From Thalassobacillus sp043497085 (GTDB lineage: Bacteria > Bacillota > Bacilli > Bacillales > Halobacillaceae), in assembly GCA_043497085.1 (NCBI GenBank), contig JBIEKI010000008.1: a stretch of 64,000 nucleotides of DNA; one strand, written 5' to 3'. The notes beneath the pieces are model-generated. The model ran no database searches. It was not told the origin of the DNA and saw nothing but the letters and a program-made list of their open reading frames with translations. Every line of letters starts with the position of its first letter. Positions within the stretch are counted from its first letter, which is position 1. The position numbers and the translations under genes are program-made. This document shows, one piece after another, positions 7,902 through 17,037 of the stretch.

Positions 7902-10247
7902 ATGCAAAAAATAATTATTCGAGCGCTCTTGTTGGCAATTATTGTTATGGGTTCATTAGGTATTGCTTCAACAAAAGAAGCTTTGGCAGACCAGCAGAAA
8001 CAAAGTCCGTTTAATTCGGAACACTATGATTATGTTACTTATGAAAAAATAGTGGAACACCTGAAAAGCATTGAAAAAAACAGCAACCGGGTATCCTTGG
8101 AAGTCGTGGGACAATCGACGGAAGGACGTGACATTTACGCTGTTACGATCAGTGACCCGGAAGCCAAAGGAAAATACGGCAAAATCCAGGCACTAAGAAA
8201 TAAGATGTTCAAAAACCCGGAAGATGCACAAAAATGGGTGGACAAGCATCCAGACTTCAAGGTCCCGATCATGATTGATGGATCTATCCATGGTAATGAG
8301 TTCGTCGGCTCTGATGCTGTTTTGAAGCTGATTGAGCGTTTTGCTTTTGAAAACGATCAGGAGACAAAAGAGATTTTAGAAAATAATATCCTGATTTTCA
8401 ACGCCATCGTAAACCCTGACGGTCGTGTAAATGCCACCAGGTATAACGCGGAAGGAATCGATTTAAACCGTGACTATATTACGCAATCCCAGCCGGAAAC
8501 AGAAGCATCGGTGAAGCTGCTTACAGAGTGGAACCCGATGGTTTTCCTGGATTTACATGGATATGTCAATTATTCAGATGAGAAGCCTGGACTAATCGAG
8601 CCTACTACCCCACCACATAACCCCAACTATGAATATGACTTATATTCCAAGTGGGCACTTGACCAGGCAGAAGCGATGGAAGCAGAAATTGTAAATAATA
8701 AAGAAAGTTATGAAACTGACTTCTATCAAAATATTGAAGGTGTACACATTCCCGCCCGCGATGCAGAAGCAGGCTGGGACGACTATCCGCCTATATTCGC
8801 ACCAATGTACGCGATGTATCATGGTGCGTATGGAGCGACAATCGAAGCCCCATCCAATACTTGGGATGGCGTAGAATGGCAAATTAATTCCGTTATGGGC
8901 GCTTTGAAATTTGCTACGGAAAATAAAGATGAGATGATCAAAGATCAGATTGAAATTTTTGAAAGAGGCATCAATTTTCAGCACCCTGATCATGAGGAAG
9001 GGTTTTTCCCGGAAGCTTACGTGCTTCCAACGGATGAAGACGATCCTAACTCCACGCTTAAAGCGATCGAGCATTTACAGCAGAATGATATTGAAGTAGA
9101 AAAAGCAAAGCAAGCTTTCACTCTGAATGGGAAAACTTATGAAGCTGGAACGTTCATCGTTTCTATGAATCAGGCAAAAGCCGGTCTTGCAAACACCATC
9201 CTCTGGGATGGGGAGGATATCAGTGATGATACTTCCGCTATGTATGATATTTCCGCCTGGAGCTTCCCAGAGTTATGGGGGTTCAAAGCAGTACCAGTTC
9301 AAGAAGAATTTGATGTTCAGTCCGTCGTTGTCAATCAAATTAAAGCAGATGGAGAACTTTCAGGCAAAGGTCCTTACCTGATCCCAAATAGTTCAACAGA
9401 AGCTGTTTCCCTTGTAAATGAGCTGCTTCAAAGTGGAATGACCGTCTATAAAGATACCAATAGTGACTTTTATGTAGAAAACCGTCCTGGCAGCGACCTT
9501 CGTGCGCTCGTCAAAGATTCAAATATGAAATTGGAAACGAAAAAAATCCCCGTCCAGGCGGAACCCTTGGAAAGTATTGAAGTCGCAATCTTAAAAGATG
9601 GAGGTATTTGGAAATCACAATCTCATTCCGGAACTAAAATCGCTCTTGAAAAGTTAGGGTTTGAGGTTAATGAAATCAGTCCTCAACAAGTAGCGGAACA
9701 AGGATTGACCGGCTATGATGTGTTCGTCTACAGCGGAACCGAAAGTTTGATTTCGTATCAGCTTTCAGACGCCAACAAGCAATTCGGTTTAAAGAATGCT
9801 CAGCAATTCGAAACTTTCCAACAGCAGATAGACGACTTTGTGACAGATGGCGGAAAATATATTGCTGTCGGAGCCGGTGCATCTAAAGCTACAAAAACAA
9901 TCGGTCTTACAGATGCTGCTATTGAGACCGGACCACGTAATAGCAATGGAATTGTGAAAGTGGAGTATCTGGATTCTCCCTTAACTGCAGGTTACAGCAG
10001 CAACGATATCGGTTTTGTCTACAATCCTGTATGGTACACTAATCTAAGTGATCAGACGGTGGCAGCCTCTTTTGCAGAAGCTGACTTTTTCCAGGCAGGT
10101 TTCTGGAAAAATAGTGAAACAGCAGCCGGTGAAGCTGTTATCATTCAGGAGAAAGATAATGATGTGACGTTGATCGGGTTAGAAGCTGGATTCCGCGATC
10201 ATACTTATTATCTCTATCGTTTGCTTTCCAACACAATTTTTGAATAA
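7902..10247 (+). CDS. Secreted M14 zinc carboxypeptidase
   Basis: 781-aa exoenzyme with a cleavable signal peptide (positives at 3-7, hydrophobic core, cleavage near ALA-D30). The M14 catalytic set is complete: HGNE (H130, E133), NPDGR (R175), NR (N189-R190), DLHG (H219) and the general base in TIEAPS (E315). Residues from about 560 form a second, GATase/ThuA-like domain (VAILKDGG, DVFVYSGTE, DGGKYIAVGAGAS). Likely role is degrading external peptides or cell-wall peptides. The start is ATG 7902 with GAAGGGA. It is monocistronic with a strong terminator. Confidence 0.9.
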   Translation: MQKIIIRALLLAIIVMGSLGIASTKEALADQQKQSPFNSEHYDYVTYEKIVEHLKSIEKNSNRVSLEVVGQSTEGRDIYAVTISDPEAKGKYGKIQALRNKMFKNPEDAQKWVDKHPDFKVPIMIDGSIHGNEFVGSDAVLKLIERFAFENDQETKEILENNILIFNAIVNPDGRVNATRYNAEGIDLNRDYITQSQPETEASVKLLTEWNPMVFLDLHGYVNYSDEKPGLIEPTTPPHNPNYEYDLYSKWALDQAEAMEAEIVNNKESYETDFYQNIEGVHIPARDAEAGWDDYPPIFAPMYAMYHGAYGATIEAPSNTWDGVEWQINSVMGALKFATENKDEMIKDQIEIFERGINFQHPDHEEGFFPEAYVLPTDEDDPNSTLKAIEHLQQNDIEVEKAKQAFTLNGKTYEAGTFIVSMNQAKAGLANTILWDGEDISDDTSAMYDISAWSFPELWGFKAVPVQEEFDVQSVVVNQIKADGELSGKGPYLIPNSSTEAVSLVNELLQSGMTVYKDTNSDFYVENRPGSDLRALVKDSNMKLETKKIPVQAEPLESIEVAILKDGGIWKSQSHSGTKIALEKLGFEVNEISPQQVAEQGLTGYDVFVYSGTESLISYQLSDANKQFGLKNAQQFETFQQQIDDFVTDGGKYIAVGAGASKATKTIGLTDAAIETGPRNSNGIVKVEYLDSPLTAGYSSNDIGFVYNPVWYTNLSDQTVAASFAEADFFQAGFWKNSETAAGEAVIIQEKDNDVTLIGLEAGFRDHTYYLYRLLSNTIFE

Positions 10248-10254
10248 CGATTGG

Positions 10255-10287
10255 GACCCTCTCGAACTGGAATTCGAGAGGGTCTTT
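10255..10287 (+). terminator. Terminator of M14 peptidase gene
   Basis: Stem GACCCTCTCGA / TCGAGAGGGTC with a short loop, then TTTCT. Confidence 0.85.
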
Positions 10288-10450
10288 CTATGAACATGGT
10301 AAAGGCATGACAGAAGAAACATTTGTTTCATAAATCCTTTGAACACGCTTTTTATCCCCATAAAAAAACGTGACCACCGATTGTTTAGTTGAGTTTTGCT
10401 TCAGATTCCCCTACGATTGACTTAATTCAATATCAGAAAGAAGGACACGT

Positions 10451-11017
10451 ATGAAAAAGACGTCTGTACTCACCTTTTTACTAAGTCTGGCCACTGGGCT
10501 TTTTGTATTTTTATTTAGACCACGAAAAGCCCGGGCTCCCATCGTACATCATGATCCAGCTATGTACCCAGGTACAAATTTAACAATTTCACCTGGTGAT
10601 TTGTTATTTTCTCCAATTGGTCAAAGTGAATCGAAGTACGTTGGCCACGTGGGAATAGTAAATCTCCACAAGGAAGTCATCCATTCGATACCATCCGGTC
10701 TCATGAAGGATAGCATAAGCCGCTATTTTCAAAAATTCCGTTCGATATCGATCTATACTCCAAATGAACCGGAAGTCGGAGTAAAGGCAGCCGATTACCT
10801 GGAAGAACTATATAGAAAATATCCGACAGCTGCATACCGCATCATGACTCCGCTCGGCAGTAAGGACCATGAGCAGTATTGTTCAAAAATCGTTTGGCAG
10901 GCCTATTATTATGGGGCTGGGGTGAATTTAAAAAATCTTTCCCCTTCCAGAAAAGCCATTCATCCGGAATGGCTGAAAGACAGTACTTTTTTGACTCGGA
11001 ATGCTAAAAACCTATAA
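10451..11017 (+). CDS. YiiX/YycO-like permuted papain-fold amidase
   Basis: 188-aa protein with an N-terminal hydrophobic anchor (residues 5-22). The catalytic arrangement is that of circularly permuted NlpC/P60 enzymes (YaeF/YiiX group): a histidine in YVGHVGIV (H66) comes before the cysteine in EQYCSKIVWQAYY (C144). ISPGDLLFSPIG near residue 46 is the usual entry strand. The substrate is likely a cell-wall peptide or lipid amide at the outer face of the membrane. GAAGGACA precedes the ATG. It is next to a coat gene, though that need not mean a sporulation role. Confidence 0.78.
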   Translation: MKKTSVLTFLLSLATGLFVFLFRPRKARAPIVHHDPAMYPGTNLTISPGDLLFSPIGQSESKYVGHVGIVNLHKEVIHSIPSGLMKDSISRYFQKFRSISIYTPNEPEVGVKAADYLEELYRKYPTAAYRIMTPLGSKDHEQYCSKIVWQAYYYGAGVNLKNLSPSRKAIHPEWLKDSTFLTRNAKNL

Positions 11018-11084
11018 TCCCTCCCACATAAATTTCCTGAACTTGCTAAAAATAAGGAAGAAGTTATGATATGGAGGGAAAAAT

Positions 11085-11717
11085 ATGCAAAATCAAAACC
11101 AAATGAATCAAACCCAAATGAACGGCAGCCAGCAGGTTTCTTCCAATATGCCTCCCAATATGAGTCACGGAGGGCATGAACTTTTTGATGCTCACGAAGT
11201 CATTGGCGGAGTTATAGGTATGCTCGATCAATATAAAATTTTCGAGCAGAATATTCAGGATCCAGAGTTAAAAGACATTTTGACTCGCCAGGCAAATTTC
11301 ACTACCGAGCTTTATAACACAATGACGGAAAGCTTCAAGACAGGCCAAAAACCATCTCAGTCCACCCATGTGTACAAAATGACTCTAAACAATGATGTGG
11401 TTTATGGAATGAAACCAGGGCAGCCAAAAAAACCTGCTCAAAATCCGACAGAACTGACTGATGCCGAATACTCTTCTTTCATGCTTGGTCAAGTAAAAGG
11501 ATTGGCATCGACCATGGCGATGACTGCGCTTGAAATGACGAATCCTGTGTTGCGAAGAGTCGTTGCTGATAGTGTGCCTAACTTAATTGAAATGAGCTAC
11601 GAGTTGTTCTTATATCAAAATAAGCACGGCTATTACCAGGTTCCACAGCTTGCCCAGCAGGATATGACGCAGATGCTGCAAAGCTATGCGCCGGCTCCGC
11701 AACAACCATTGAATTAA
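11085..11717 (+). CDS. Spore coat protein, CotF domain
   Basis: 210-aa protein with an Asn/Gln/Met-rich N-terminus (MQNQNQMNQTQMNG) and a proline/glutamine-rich tail, around a helical CotF/ferritin-like region (residues 35-185, including DAHEVIGGVIGMLDQY and ALEMTNPVLRRVVADSVPN). CotF-domain proteins sit in the spore coat of Bacilli. GGAGGG lies 7 bases upstream of the ATG. Expression by a mother-cell sigma factor is expected from the family; I do not see a convincing sigma-K box. Confidence 0.85.
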   Translation: MQNQNQMNQTQMNGSQQVSSNMPPNMSHGGHELFDAHEVIGGVIGMLDQYKIFEQNIQDPELKDILTRQANFTTELYNTMTESFKTGQKPSQSTHVYKMTLNNDVVYGMKPGQPKKPAQNPTELTDAEYSSFMLGQVKGLASTMAMTALEMTNPVLRRVVADSVPNLIEMSYELFLYQNKHGYYQVPQLAQQDMTQMLQSYAPAPQQPLN

Positions 11718-11724
11718 CGTAAGA

Positions 11725-11850
11725 AAAGCGCAAGCGCCCTGATAGACACGACACGCATAAGCAAAACGGCTGGAGGAAGGTGTCCTTCCCTTCTGCAAGA
11801 CGGGTTGCTTATGTCGCGAGTGTCTGGGTGCTGGAGCTGGCCAACATTCC
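11725..11850. repeat. R2 intergenic repeat, copy 1
   Basis: The stretch begins with AAAAGCGCAAGCGCC and ends with GGTGCTGGAGCTGG. Inner segments AGACACGAC and GTCGCGAGTGTCT pair, so the whole can fold into a long hairpin. The same ends occur at 48408-48656 around a different, longer interior. Confidence 0.65.
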
Positions 11851-11890
11851 GCGGAAGAGTCCGAGTTTTATACTTTCTTATTTATCGAAA

Positions 11891-11918
11891 AAAAGGCTGC
11901 CTGAGTGGCAGCCTTTTT
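11891..11918. terminator. Bidirectional terminator
   Basis: Stem AAGGCTGCC / GGCAGCCTT with A and T runs on both sides, between the coat gene and the convergent SMP-30 gene. Confidence 0.8.
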
Positions 11919-11996
11919 GATGATAATTAAGTCTGACGGCCGATGATTTGTCGTTCAGACCAAATCATCTGGTATACGGCAGCATTCTTTAAGCAT

Positions 11997-12875
11997 CTAA
12001 CCCTTAAAATGATAACTTGGTGCGCCGGTGACCTCTGTGGTGACTTTGAACAACCCACCTGCCGATGGAAACTTCCTCAAATCTTCCTCCTCCATGCCGA
12101 CACTGGCAGTGGTTATATACAACTCGTTCATTTCCTTACCGCCAAACACGCATGAAGTTACATTCAATGCAGGGACAGGAATCGAACGCAATTGCTCTCC
12201 TTTATCAGGATTCCAGACAGATAGTTTAGATCCACCCCAGTGAGCAATCCATAAGTTGCCCTCTGCATCTATCGTCATGCCATCAGGCTTCCCTTCACCA
12301 TCTGGTATTTCTACAACTATCGCAGGATTGGTAATAGCACCCTGGTGTTTATCATATTCATATCGGACTACCTGTTTTGTCGGTGTGTCAATAAAATACA
12401 TATAACGGTGGTCCGGTGACCACGCAATTCCATTGGAAGTACTGACATGGTCGACCTTTTTTTCTACCTTTAGATTTGTATCCAGACAGTACAACGCACC
12501 GTTTTCCTGGATGCCGCTATAGCTCATTGTTCCAGCCCAAAAACGCCCTTCTGGATCACACTTACCATCGTTGAAGCGGTTTTCGGAAACACCCGCTTCC
12601 GGGTCAGTGATCTGCCGGGTTTCCCCCGATTCTAAATCCAATGAATAAAATCCCTTTTCCATAGCGGCGATAGCTCCACCAGAATTCCTTGGGACCACTG
12701 CACCTACCCGCTGATCCACATGGATTTCACTATTTTTTCCGTGTTCAGGGTCGTAAATGTGAACTTTTTTTCCTTCGATGTCAACCCAGTAAAGCACCTG
12801 TTGTTCACTATCCCAGCTTGGTCCTTCTCCTAAATACGCTTTCGCATCCAGTACCAATTCTACATTTCCGATCAT
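11997..12875 (-). CDS. SMP-30/gluconolactonase-family lactonase
   Basis: 292-aa six-bladed beta-propeller of the SMP-30/regucalcin/gluconolactonase family, which opens sugar lactones. Metal-site motifs are visible: LGEGPSWD (Glu near 16), NRFNDGKCDPEGRFWAGTMS (Asn and Asp near 97-100) and DGMTIDAEGNLWIAHW (Asp near 200). I used the ATG at 12875, 7 bases after AAGGAGG, not the ATG at 12881 that overlaps it. A terminator-like hairpin separates it from the acyl-CoA ligase upstream, so it may be transcribed independently or by read-through. The natural substrate is unknown. Confidence 0.87.
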   Translation of the reverse strand: MIGNVELVLDAKAYLGEGPSWDSEQQVLYWVDIEGKKVHIYDPEHGKNSEIHVDQRVGAVVPRNSGGAIAAMEKGFYSLDLESGETRQITDPEAGVSENRFNDGKCDPEGRFWAGTMSYSGIQENGALYCLDTNLKVEKKVDHVSTSNGIAWSPDHRYMYFIDTPTKQVVRYEYDKHQGAITNPAIVVEIPDGEGKPDGMTIDAEGNLWIAHWGGSKLSVWNPDKGEQLRSIPVPALNVTSCVFGGKEMNELYITTASVGMEEEDLRKFPSAGGLFKVTTEVTGAPSYHFKG

Positions 12876-12914
12876 CTTCATTCCTCCTTACCGTTCAATT
12901 CCCCTTCTACCAAT

Positions 12915-12949
12915 AAAAAAACAACCCCCGGTATTACCTTATCAGGGGC
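12915..12949 (-). terminator. Terminator after acyl-CoA ligase
   Basis: On the minus strand a CCCC...GGGG stem containing an inner GGTAATACC hairpin is followed by TTGTTTTTT. The stem is short, so termination may be partial. Confidence 0.55.
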
Positions 12950-12965
12950 TGTCAAATGCTCAATT

Positions 12966-14546
12966 TTAATTAACCATCCGATCTTTATCTTCCCAGAAAG
13001 ATTTACGGATAACGACTTTTTGTATTTTACCTGAGGCGGTTTTCGGCAGCTCGTCTGTGAGAGTGACACTTTTGGGTGCTTTGAAATGGGCCAGCTTTTC
13101 CCTGCAGAACGCGATGATTTCATTTTCACTCAAAGTCTCTCCCTCTCTTAGGACAACGACTGCGTGAGGCACCTCACCCCACTTTTCATTCGGTACGGCC
13201 ACGACAGCTGCTTCGAGGATAGAGGGGTGTTCGTAGAGGGTCCCTTCTACTTCAATCGAAGAAATATTTTCACCACCGCTTATGATGACATCCTTCTTTC
13301 GATCGACGATTTCGATATTCCCGCCTTCATCAACTACAGCCATATCACCGGTATGCAGCCAGCCATTGCGGATTGTTTCGTTTGTGGCTTCCGGATTCTT
13401 ATAATACCCTTCCATCATGCCGTTGGTACGAGTAACAATCTCCCCAATCGCTTTTCCATCATGTGGGATCTCTTCACCAAGTTCATCGACAACTTTCACT
13501 TTACTGCCAATCATCTCATAACCAGCTTTAGCCTTCAGGCGGTACCTCTCTTCTGCCGGACGATCAAGATCCATGGAACGCAGTTCAGAAGTGGTAATCA
13601 GCGGAGATATCTCAGTCATGCCGTATACCTGGATAAACTTCCATTGCAAATCCTCTTCCACTTTTCTAACAAAAGCCGGAGGCGGAGCAGAGCCTGCGAT
13701 AACAACTCGAACGTCCTGCTCCAAAACAGGCTTTTCTGCTTCGAATGCTTCAATGACCATATTCAGCACGGTCGGCGCCATATGAAGCACCGTAACGTTA
13801 TGCTTCTTGATTTTTTCTAAAATTAATTTAGGATCTGTTTTGCGGAGCATGACCTGAGTCGCCCCATTGGCTGTATAGTAAAAAGGAGAACCCCATCCAT
13901 TGACATGGAACATTGGTAAAACGTGAAGAAGCGTATCTTGATCGGAGACTCGTAGATGATGCATTGTTGACAGGGCATGGAGGTAATTCGCGCGGTGGCT
14001 TAGCAGCACTCCTTTAGGGTTACCTGTCGTTCCACTAGTATATAATAAGGACGCGATATCGGATTCTTCTAATTCCGCTCTTTCAAAAGATTCATTTGGA
14101 AAAGTTTCAAGCCATCCTTCATAAGCAAGACAGCCATCTTTTGCCTTGCCGTGAATGATGACCTGCTCTAAATTCGTCAACTCTGGCAACACTTCTTCTA
14201 CTAATGGATATAAATCCTGATCCACAAATAATACCTTACTTTCACTGTGTTCCAGGATGAATTGATAATCAGCTGGCTTTAATCTGGTATTTAAAGGCGT
14301 CATGATTGCACCAACTTGAAAGACACCATAAAAGCCCTCCAGCATTTCGTTAGAATTTGGTGCCAGATAAGCAACTTTATCCCCTTTTTCTATCCCAAGC
14401 GCCTTCAGCCCCCGGGAAAGTTGATTGACTCGTTCATTCATTTGCCGGTATGTAAGCACCCGCTCATCATCGATGATTGCCGGCTTGTCTCCGTAAAGTT
14501 CAACTGCTCGATCTAAGAAATCAGTCAATACTAATGGTACATGCAT
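12966..14546 (-). CDS. AMP-forming acyl-CoA ligase (medium/long-chain or aryl acid)
   Basis: 526-aa adenylate-forming enzyme that activates a carboxylic acid to its CoA thioester. The AMP-binding P-loop LLYTSGTTGNPKGVLLSH (about residues 178-195), the VYGMTEISP motif, HTGDMAVVDEGG, and the lysine near the end in KTASGKIQK are all present. It resembles fatty acyl-CoA synthetases and not PaaK, which has a different length and motif spacing. Its place at the end of the paa cluster allows it to activate phenylacetate or a related acid, but this is inference. It has its own promoter and cre-like box. Confidence 0.87.
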   Translation of the reverse strand: MHVPLVLTDFLDRAVELYGDKPAIIDDERVLTYRQMNERVNQLSRGLKALGIEKGDKVAYLAPNSNEMLEGFYGVFQVGAIMTPLNTRLKPADYQFILEHSESKVLFVDQDLYPLVEEVLPELTNLEQVIIHGKAKDGCLAYEGWLETFPNESFERAELEESDIASLLYTSGTTGNPKGVLLSHRANYLHALSTMHHLRVSDQDTLLHVLPMFHVNGWGSPFYYTANGATQVMLRKTDPKLILEKIKKHNVTVLHMAPTVLNMVIEAFEAEKPVLEQDVRVVIAGSAPPPAFVRKVEEDLQWKFIQVYGMTEISPLITTSELRSMDLDRPAEERYRLKAKAGYEMIGSKVKVVDELGEEIPHDGKAIGEIVTRTNGMMEGYYKNPEATNETIRNGWLHTGDMAVVDEGGNIEIVDRKKDVIISGGENISSIEVEGTLYEHPSILEAAVVAVPNEKWGEVPHAVVVLREGETLSENEIIAFCREKLAHFKAPKSVTLTDELPKTASGKIQKVVIRKSFWEDKDRMVN

Positions 14547-14571
14547 CGCATCAGCTCTCCCTTACATGTGA

Positions 14572-14620
14572 TTAAAGCGTTTACATCTTCTATTGTAATG
14601 ATTTTACTGTTATATATCAA
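14572..14620 (-). promoter_or_regulatory. Promoter with cre-like site for acyl-CoA ligase
   Basis: On the minus strand TTGATA (14615-14620) and TACAAT (14592-14597) are exactly 17 bases apart. TGTAAACGCTTTAA (14572-14585) lies at the expected start point and differs from the CcpA cre consensus TGWAANCGNTNWCA at one position. This suggests carbon catabolite repression by blocking initiation. Confidence 0.6.
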
Positions 14621-14662
14621 CAACCTGATAAAAACAACTGTTATATTTTTTATTATCCTTTA

Positions 14663-14755
14663 GAAAAACTTGGCTTGTCGCCAAGTACTTATGGCGAAAG
14701 CCTTAGTATTTCTTATACTTTAATCCTTTAACAAAGTTAAACTTTCTTAAAGTGC
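14663..14755. repeat. R3 hairpin repeat, copy 1
   Basis: GGCTTGTCGCC and GGCGAAAGCC form an imperfect hairpin, followed by TTTCTTATACTTTAATCC and AACTTTCTTAAAGTG. The same layout recurs at 37966-38046. It is intergenic and non-coding. With the neighbouring promoter and terminator it accounts for 14547-14828. Confidence 0.65.
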
Positions 14756-14784
14756 ATAGAAAAACACAAGCCTCCGCTTGTGTT
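14755..14784 (-). terminator. Terminator of the paaH-paaJ transcript
   Basis: AACACAAG / CTTGTGTT stem with a 6-base loop, followed on the minus strand by TTTCTATG, about 45 bases after the paaJ stop. Confidence 0.75.
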
Positions 14785-14828
14785 CATCCAGCAATCTGAT
14801 GTTTTAGAAACGAGTAAGCAGCCACTAC

Positions 14829-16034
14829 TTATGTACGTATATTCTCTATAATCGTGGCTATGCCCTGACCAACCCCGACACACATCGTAGCCAGACCATA
14901 CTGGACATCCTGTTTCTTCATTTCATGGACTAAAGTAGTCAAAATCCTTGCGCCACTTGCTCCTAACGGGTGTCCGAAAGCGATGGCTCCTCCATTGACA
15001 TTTACTTTGTCCTCATCCAATTCCAACTGTTTGATGCATTCGAGCGATTGGGACGCAAACGCTTCATTAAGCTCTACTAAGCCAAAATCAGAGATTGATA
15101 GATTCGAACGCTTCAATGCTTTTCTGGTCGCATAAATTGGCCCCAGCCCCATCACTTTCGGTTCAAGTCCCGCTGTGGCAGATACAACATACTTAGCAAG
15201 CGGCTTCAGCCCTAATGTTTCTGCTTTTTCCCTGGACATCAATAATAGCGCAGAAGCACCATCGTTAACACCGGAGGCGTTCCCCGCTGTAATCGTGCCG
15301 CCGTCAAATAAAGGCCGGAGTTTACCGAGCTTTTCCAAACTGGTCTCCGGGCGAGGATGTTCATCCGTATCGACTACGACTACATTCCTCTTTCGGTCAT
15401 GATAGGTGACCGGTACAATTTCCTCTTTAAAACGACCCGCTTCCATCGCCTGTTTCGCTTTCTGCTGGCTATTATAAGCAAATTGATCCTGTGCTTCCCT
15501 GGAAATCTGGTAACGCTCAGCTACATTTTCTGCTGTTTCCGGCATACTGTCGGTCCCGTATTCCCTGGCCAGCTTATCATTAACAAATCGCCAGCCGATT
15601 GTCGTATCGAACATTTCCTGATTACCACGAGGAAATTCACTTGCCGGCTTGGCCATGACAAATGGAGCCCTGGTCATGCTTTCCGTTCCACCTGCAATGA
15701 AAACCTCCCCTTCATTTGCCATAATTGCACGAGCTGCGTAATTGACTGCATCAAGTCCCGATCCGCACAAACGATTGACTGTCACGCCGGCAACATCTAC
15801 CGGTAGTCCGGCGAGCAGCGCCGACATCCGGGCAACATTTCGGTTGTCCTCCCCTGCCTGATTGGCATTACCGAGCACGACTTCTTCCAACTCTTCGATG
15901 GGAACATCAGCATTACGCTCCAGCAGCGACCGGATGACGACAGCACCTAAGTCATCCGGGCGGACGTGCTTCAATGCACCACGATACCTTCCTATTGGCG
16001 TACGAACAGCATCTACGATGACGACTTCTTTCAT
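14829..16034 (-). CDS. paaJ: Beta-ketoadipyl-CoA thiolase
   Basis: 401-aa thiolase, the exact usual length for the PaaJ/PcaF group. The acylated cysteine is C90 (VNRLCGSGLD); the histidine is in GGAIAFGHPLGASGARI and the second cysteine in GLATMCVGVGQG. In the phenylacetate route it cleaves 3-oxoadipyl-CoA to succinyl-CoA and acetyl-CoA. Its ATG overlaps the paaH stop (ATGA), so the two are translationally coupled. Thiolases of fatty acid oxidation look alike; the cluster context decides the assignment. Confidence 0.88.
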   Translation of the reverse strand: MKEVVIVDAVRTPIGRYRGALKHVRPDDLGAVVIRSLLERNADVPIEELEEVVLGNANQAGEDNRNVARMSALLAGLPVDVAGVTVNRLCGSGLDAVNYAARAIMANEGEVFIAGGTESMTRAPFVMAKPASEFPRGNQEMFDTTIGWRFVNDKLAREYGTDSMPETAENVAERYQISREAQDQFAYNSQQKAKQAMEAGRFKEEIVPVTYHDRKRNVVVVDTDEHPRPETSLEKLGKLRPLFDGGTITAGNASGVNDGASALLLMSREKAETLGLKPLAKYVVSATAGLEPKVMGLGPIYATRKALKRSNLSISDFGLVELNEAFASQSLECIKQLELDEDKVNVNGGAIAFGHPLGASGARILTTLVHEMKKQDVQYGLATMCVGVGQGIATIIENIRT

Positions 16035-16897
16035 TTCAGCACTTCCTTTTCCCGGTAATCATATACTCCGCGCCCTGTTTTCCTCCCTAACCTGCCAGCT
16101 TTCACGTATTGCTCTAACAGGGGTGCAGGACGATATTTCTCACCAAGTTTTTCATGCAGGTACTTCAAGTTGTTCAACCGGGCATCGAGCCCCACCATAT
16201 CGCCCAGTTCAAATGGTCCCATCGGATAGTTGAGTCCCAGCTTGATCGCTTTATCAATTTCTTCCGGTGTTCCGACGCCTTCCTGAAGCATATAAAAAGC
16301 TTCATTTCCGACAAGCGTGCTGATTCTACTCGTTACAAACCCAGGAAACTCATTTACGACCACCGTTTCTTTCCCCATTTGTTCGGCTACATTACGAATC
16401 ACTTCCGCTGTTTCATCGCTTGTCTCCAGCCCGCGTACAATCTCTACAAGCGGCATCTTATAAACAGGATTGAAAAAGTGCATCGCTATCAGCTTCTCGG
16501 GGCGTTTCGTATAGGAGCCGATTTCTGTCGGGCTCATCGTTGAAGTGTTGGTAGCGAAGTAACAGGTTTCTTTGGCATGCTGATCCACCGTTTCAAAAAC
16601 CTTACGTTTGATTTCCTGCTTTTCCGGTACCGCTTCTATTACCAAATCGGCATCCGTGACAGCTTGTCCCAGATCAGTAGCATAGCCTAATAGTCCATGA
16701 GCCTGATCACGCTGTTCCGGTGTAATCTTGCCTTTTTCAATTCCTTTATGGAATACTTTCTCCAGTTCAACCTCTGCACTGGCAAGCTGTTCTTCTTTGA
16801 TATCTCCAAGCACTGTCTCATAACCGCCCACGGCACTTACATAAGCGATCCCTCGTCCCATCACACCTGATCCGACGACTACTATTTTATTGATCAC
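16031..16897 (-). CDS. paaH: 3-hydroxyacyl-CoA dehydrogenase
   Basis: 288-aa NAD-dependent dehydrogenase. The Rossmann motif VVVGSGVMGRGIAY is at the N-terminus, the family signature and HFFNPVYKMPLVEIVRG with catalytic histidine lie mid-protein, and the helical dimerisation domain follows (ELGDMVGLD). In this pathway it oxidises 3-hydroxyadipyl-CoA. It is a single-domain form of usual length for PaaH/Hbd of Bacilli. The start is a GTG with GGGGG 8 bases before it. It overlaps paaJ by four bases. Confidence 0.87.
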   Translation of the reverse strand: MINKIVVVGSGVMGRGIAYVSAVGGYETVLGDIKEEQLASAEVELEKVFHKGIEKGKITPEQRDQAHGLLGYATDLGQAVTDADLVIEAVPEKQEIKRKVFETVDQHAKETCYFATNTSTMSPTEIGSYTKRPEKLIAMHFFNPVYKMPLVEIVRGLETSDETAEVIRNVAEQMGKETVVVNEFPGFVTSRISTLVGNEAFYMLQEGVGTPEEIDKAIKLGLNYPMGPFELGDMVGLDARLNNLKYLHEKLGEKYRPAPLLEQYVKAGRLGRKTGRGVYDYREKEVLK

Positions 16898-16996
16898 GAT
16901 CTAACCCCCAGTAATCTATTATTCTTTATTAACAGACAGTATTTACTTTAACTCCTCCATATTCCACCCCGAAACTGTGATTACAACCTAAAGGAG

Positions 16997-17024
16997 AAGG
17001 CTGCCTCCAGGAGACAGCCTTTAT
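16997..17024 (-). terminator. Hairpin after the aldehyde dehydrogenase gene
   Basis: AAGGCTG(T)CTCC / GGAG(G)CAGCCTT stem just downstream of the stop at 17038 on the minus strand, with no proper T run. Partial termination or mRNA stabilisation between cistrons is likely. Confidence 0.5.
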
Positions 17025-17037
17025 ATTTACTGATTTA

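Noticed and set aside
11725..11918. A riboswitch or structured sRNA
   Set aside because: The structure is explained by the R2 repeat and a simple terminator, and the gene downstream is on the other strand.
12966..14546. PaaK phenylacetate-CoA ligase
   Set aside because: Length and motifs are those of fatty acyl-CoA synthetases; PaaK proteins are shorter with other spacing. A role on phenylacetate remains possible only by context.
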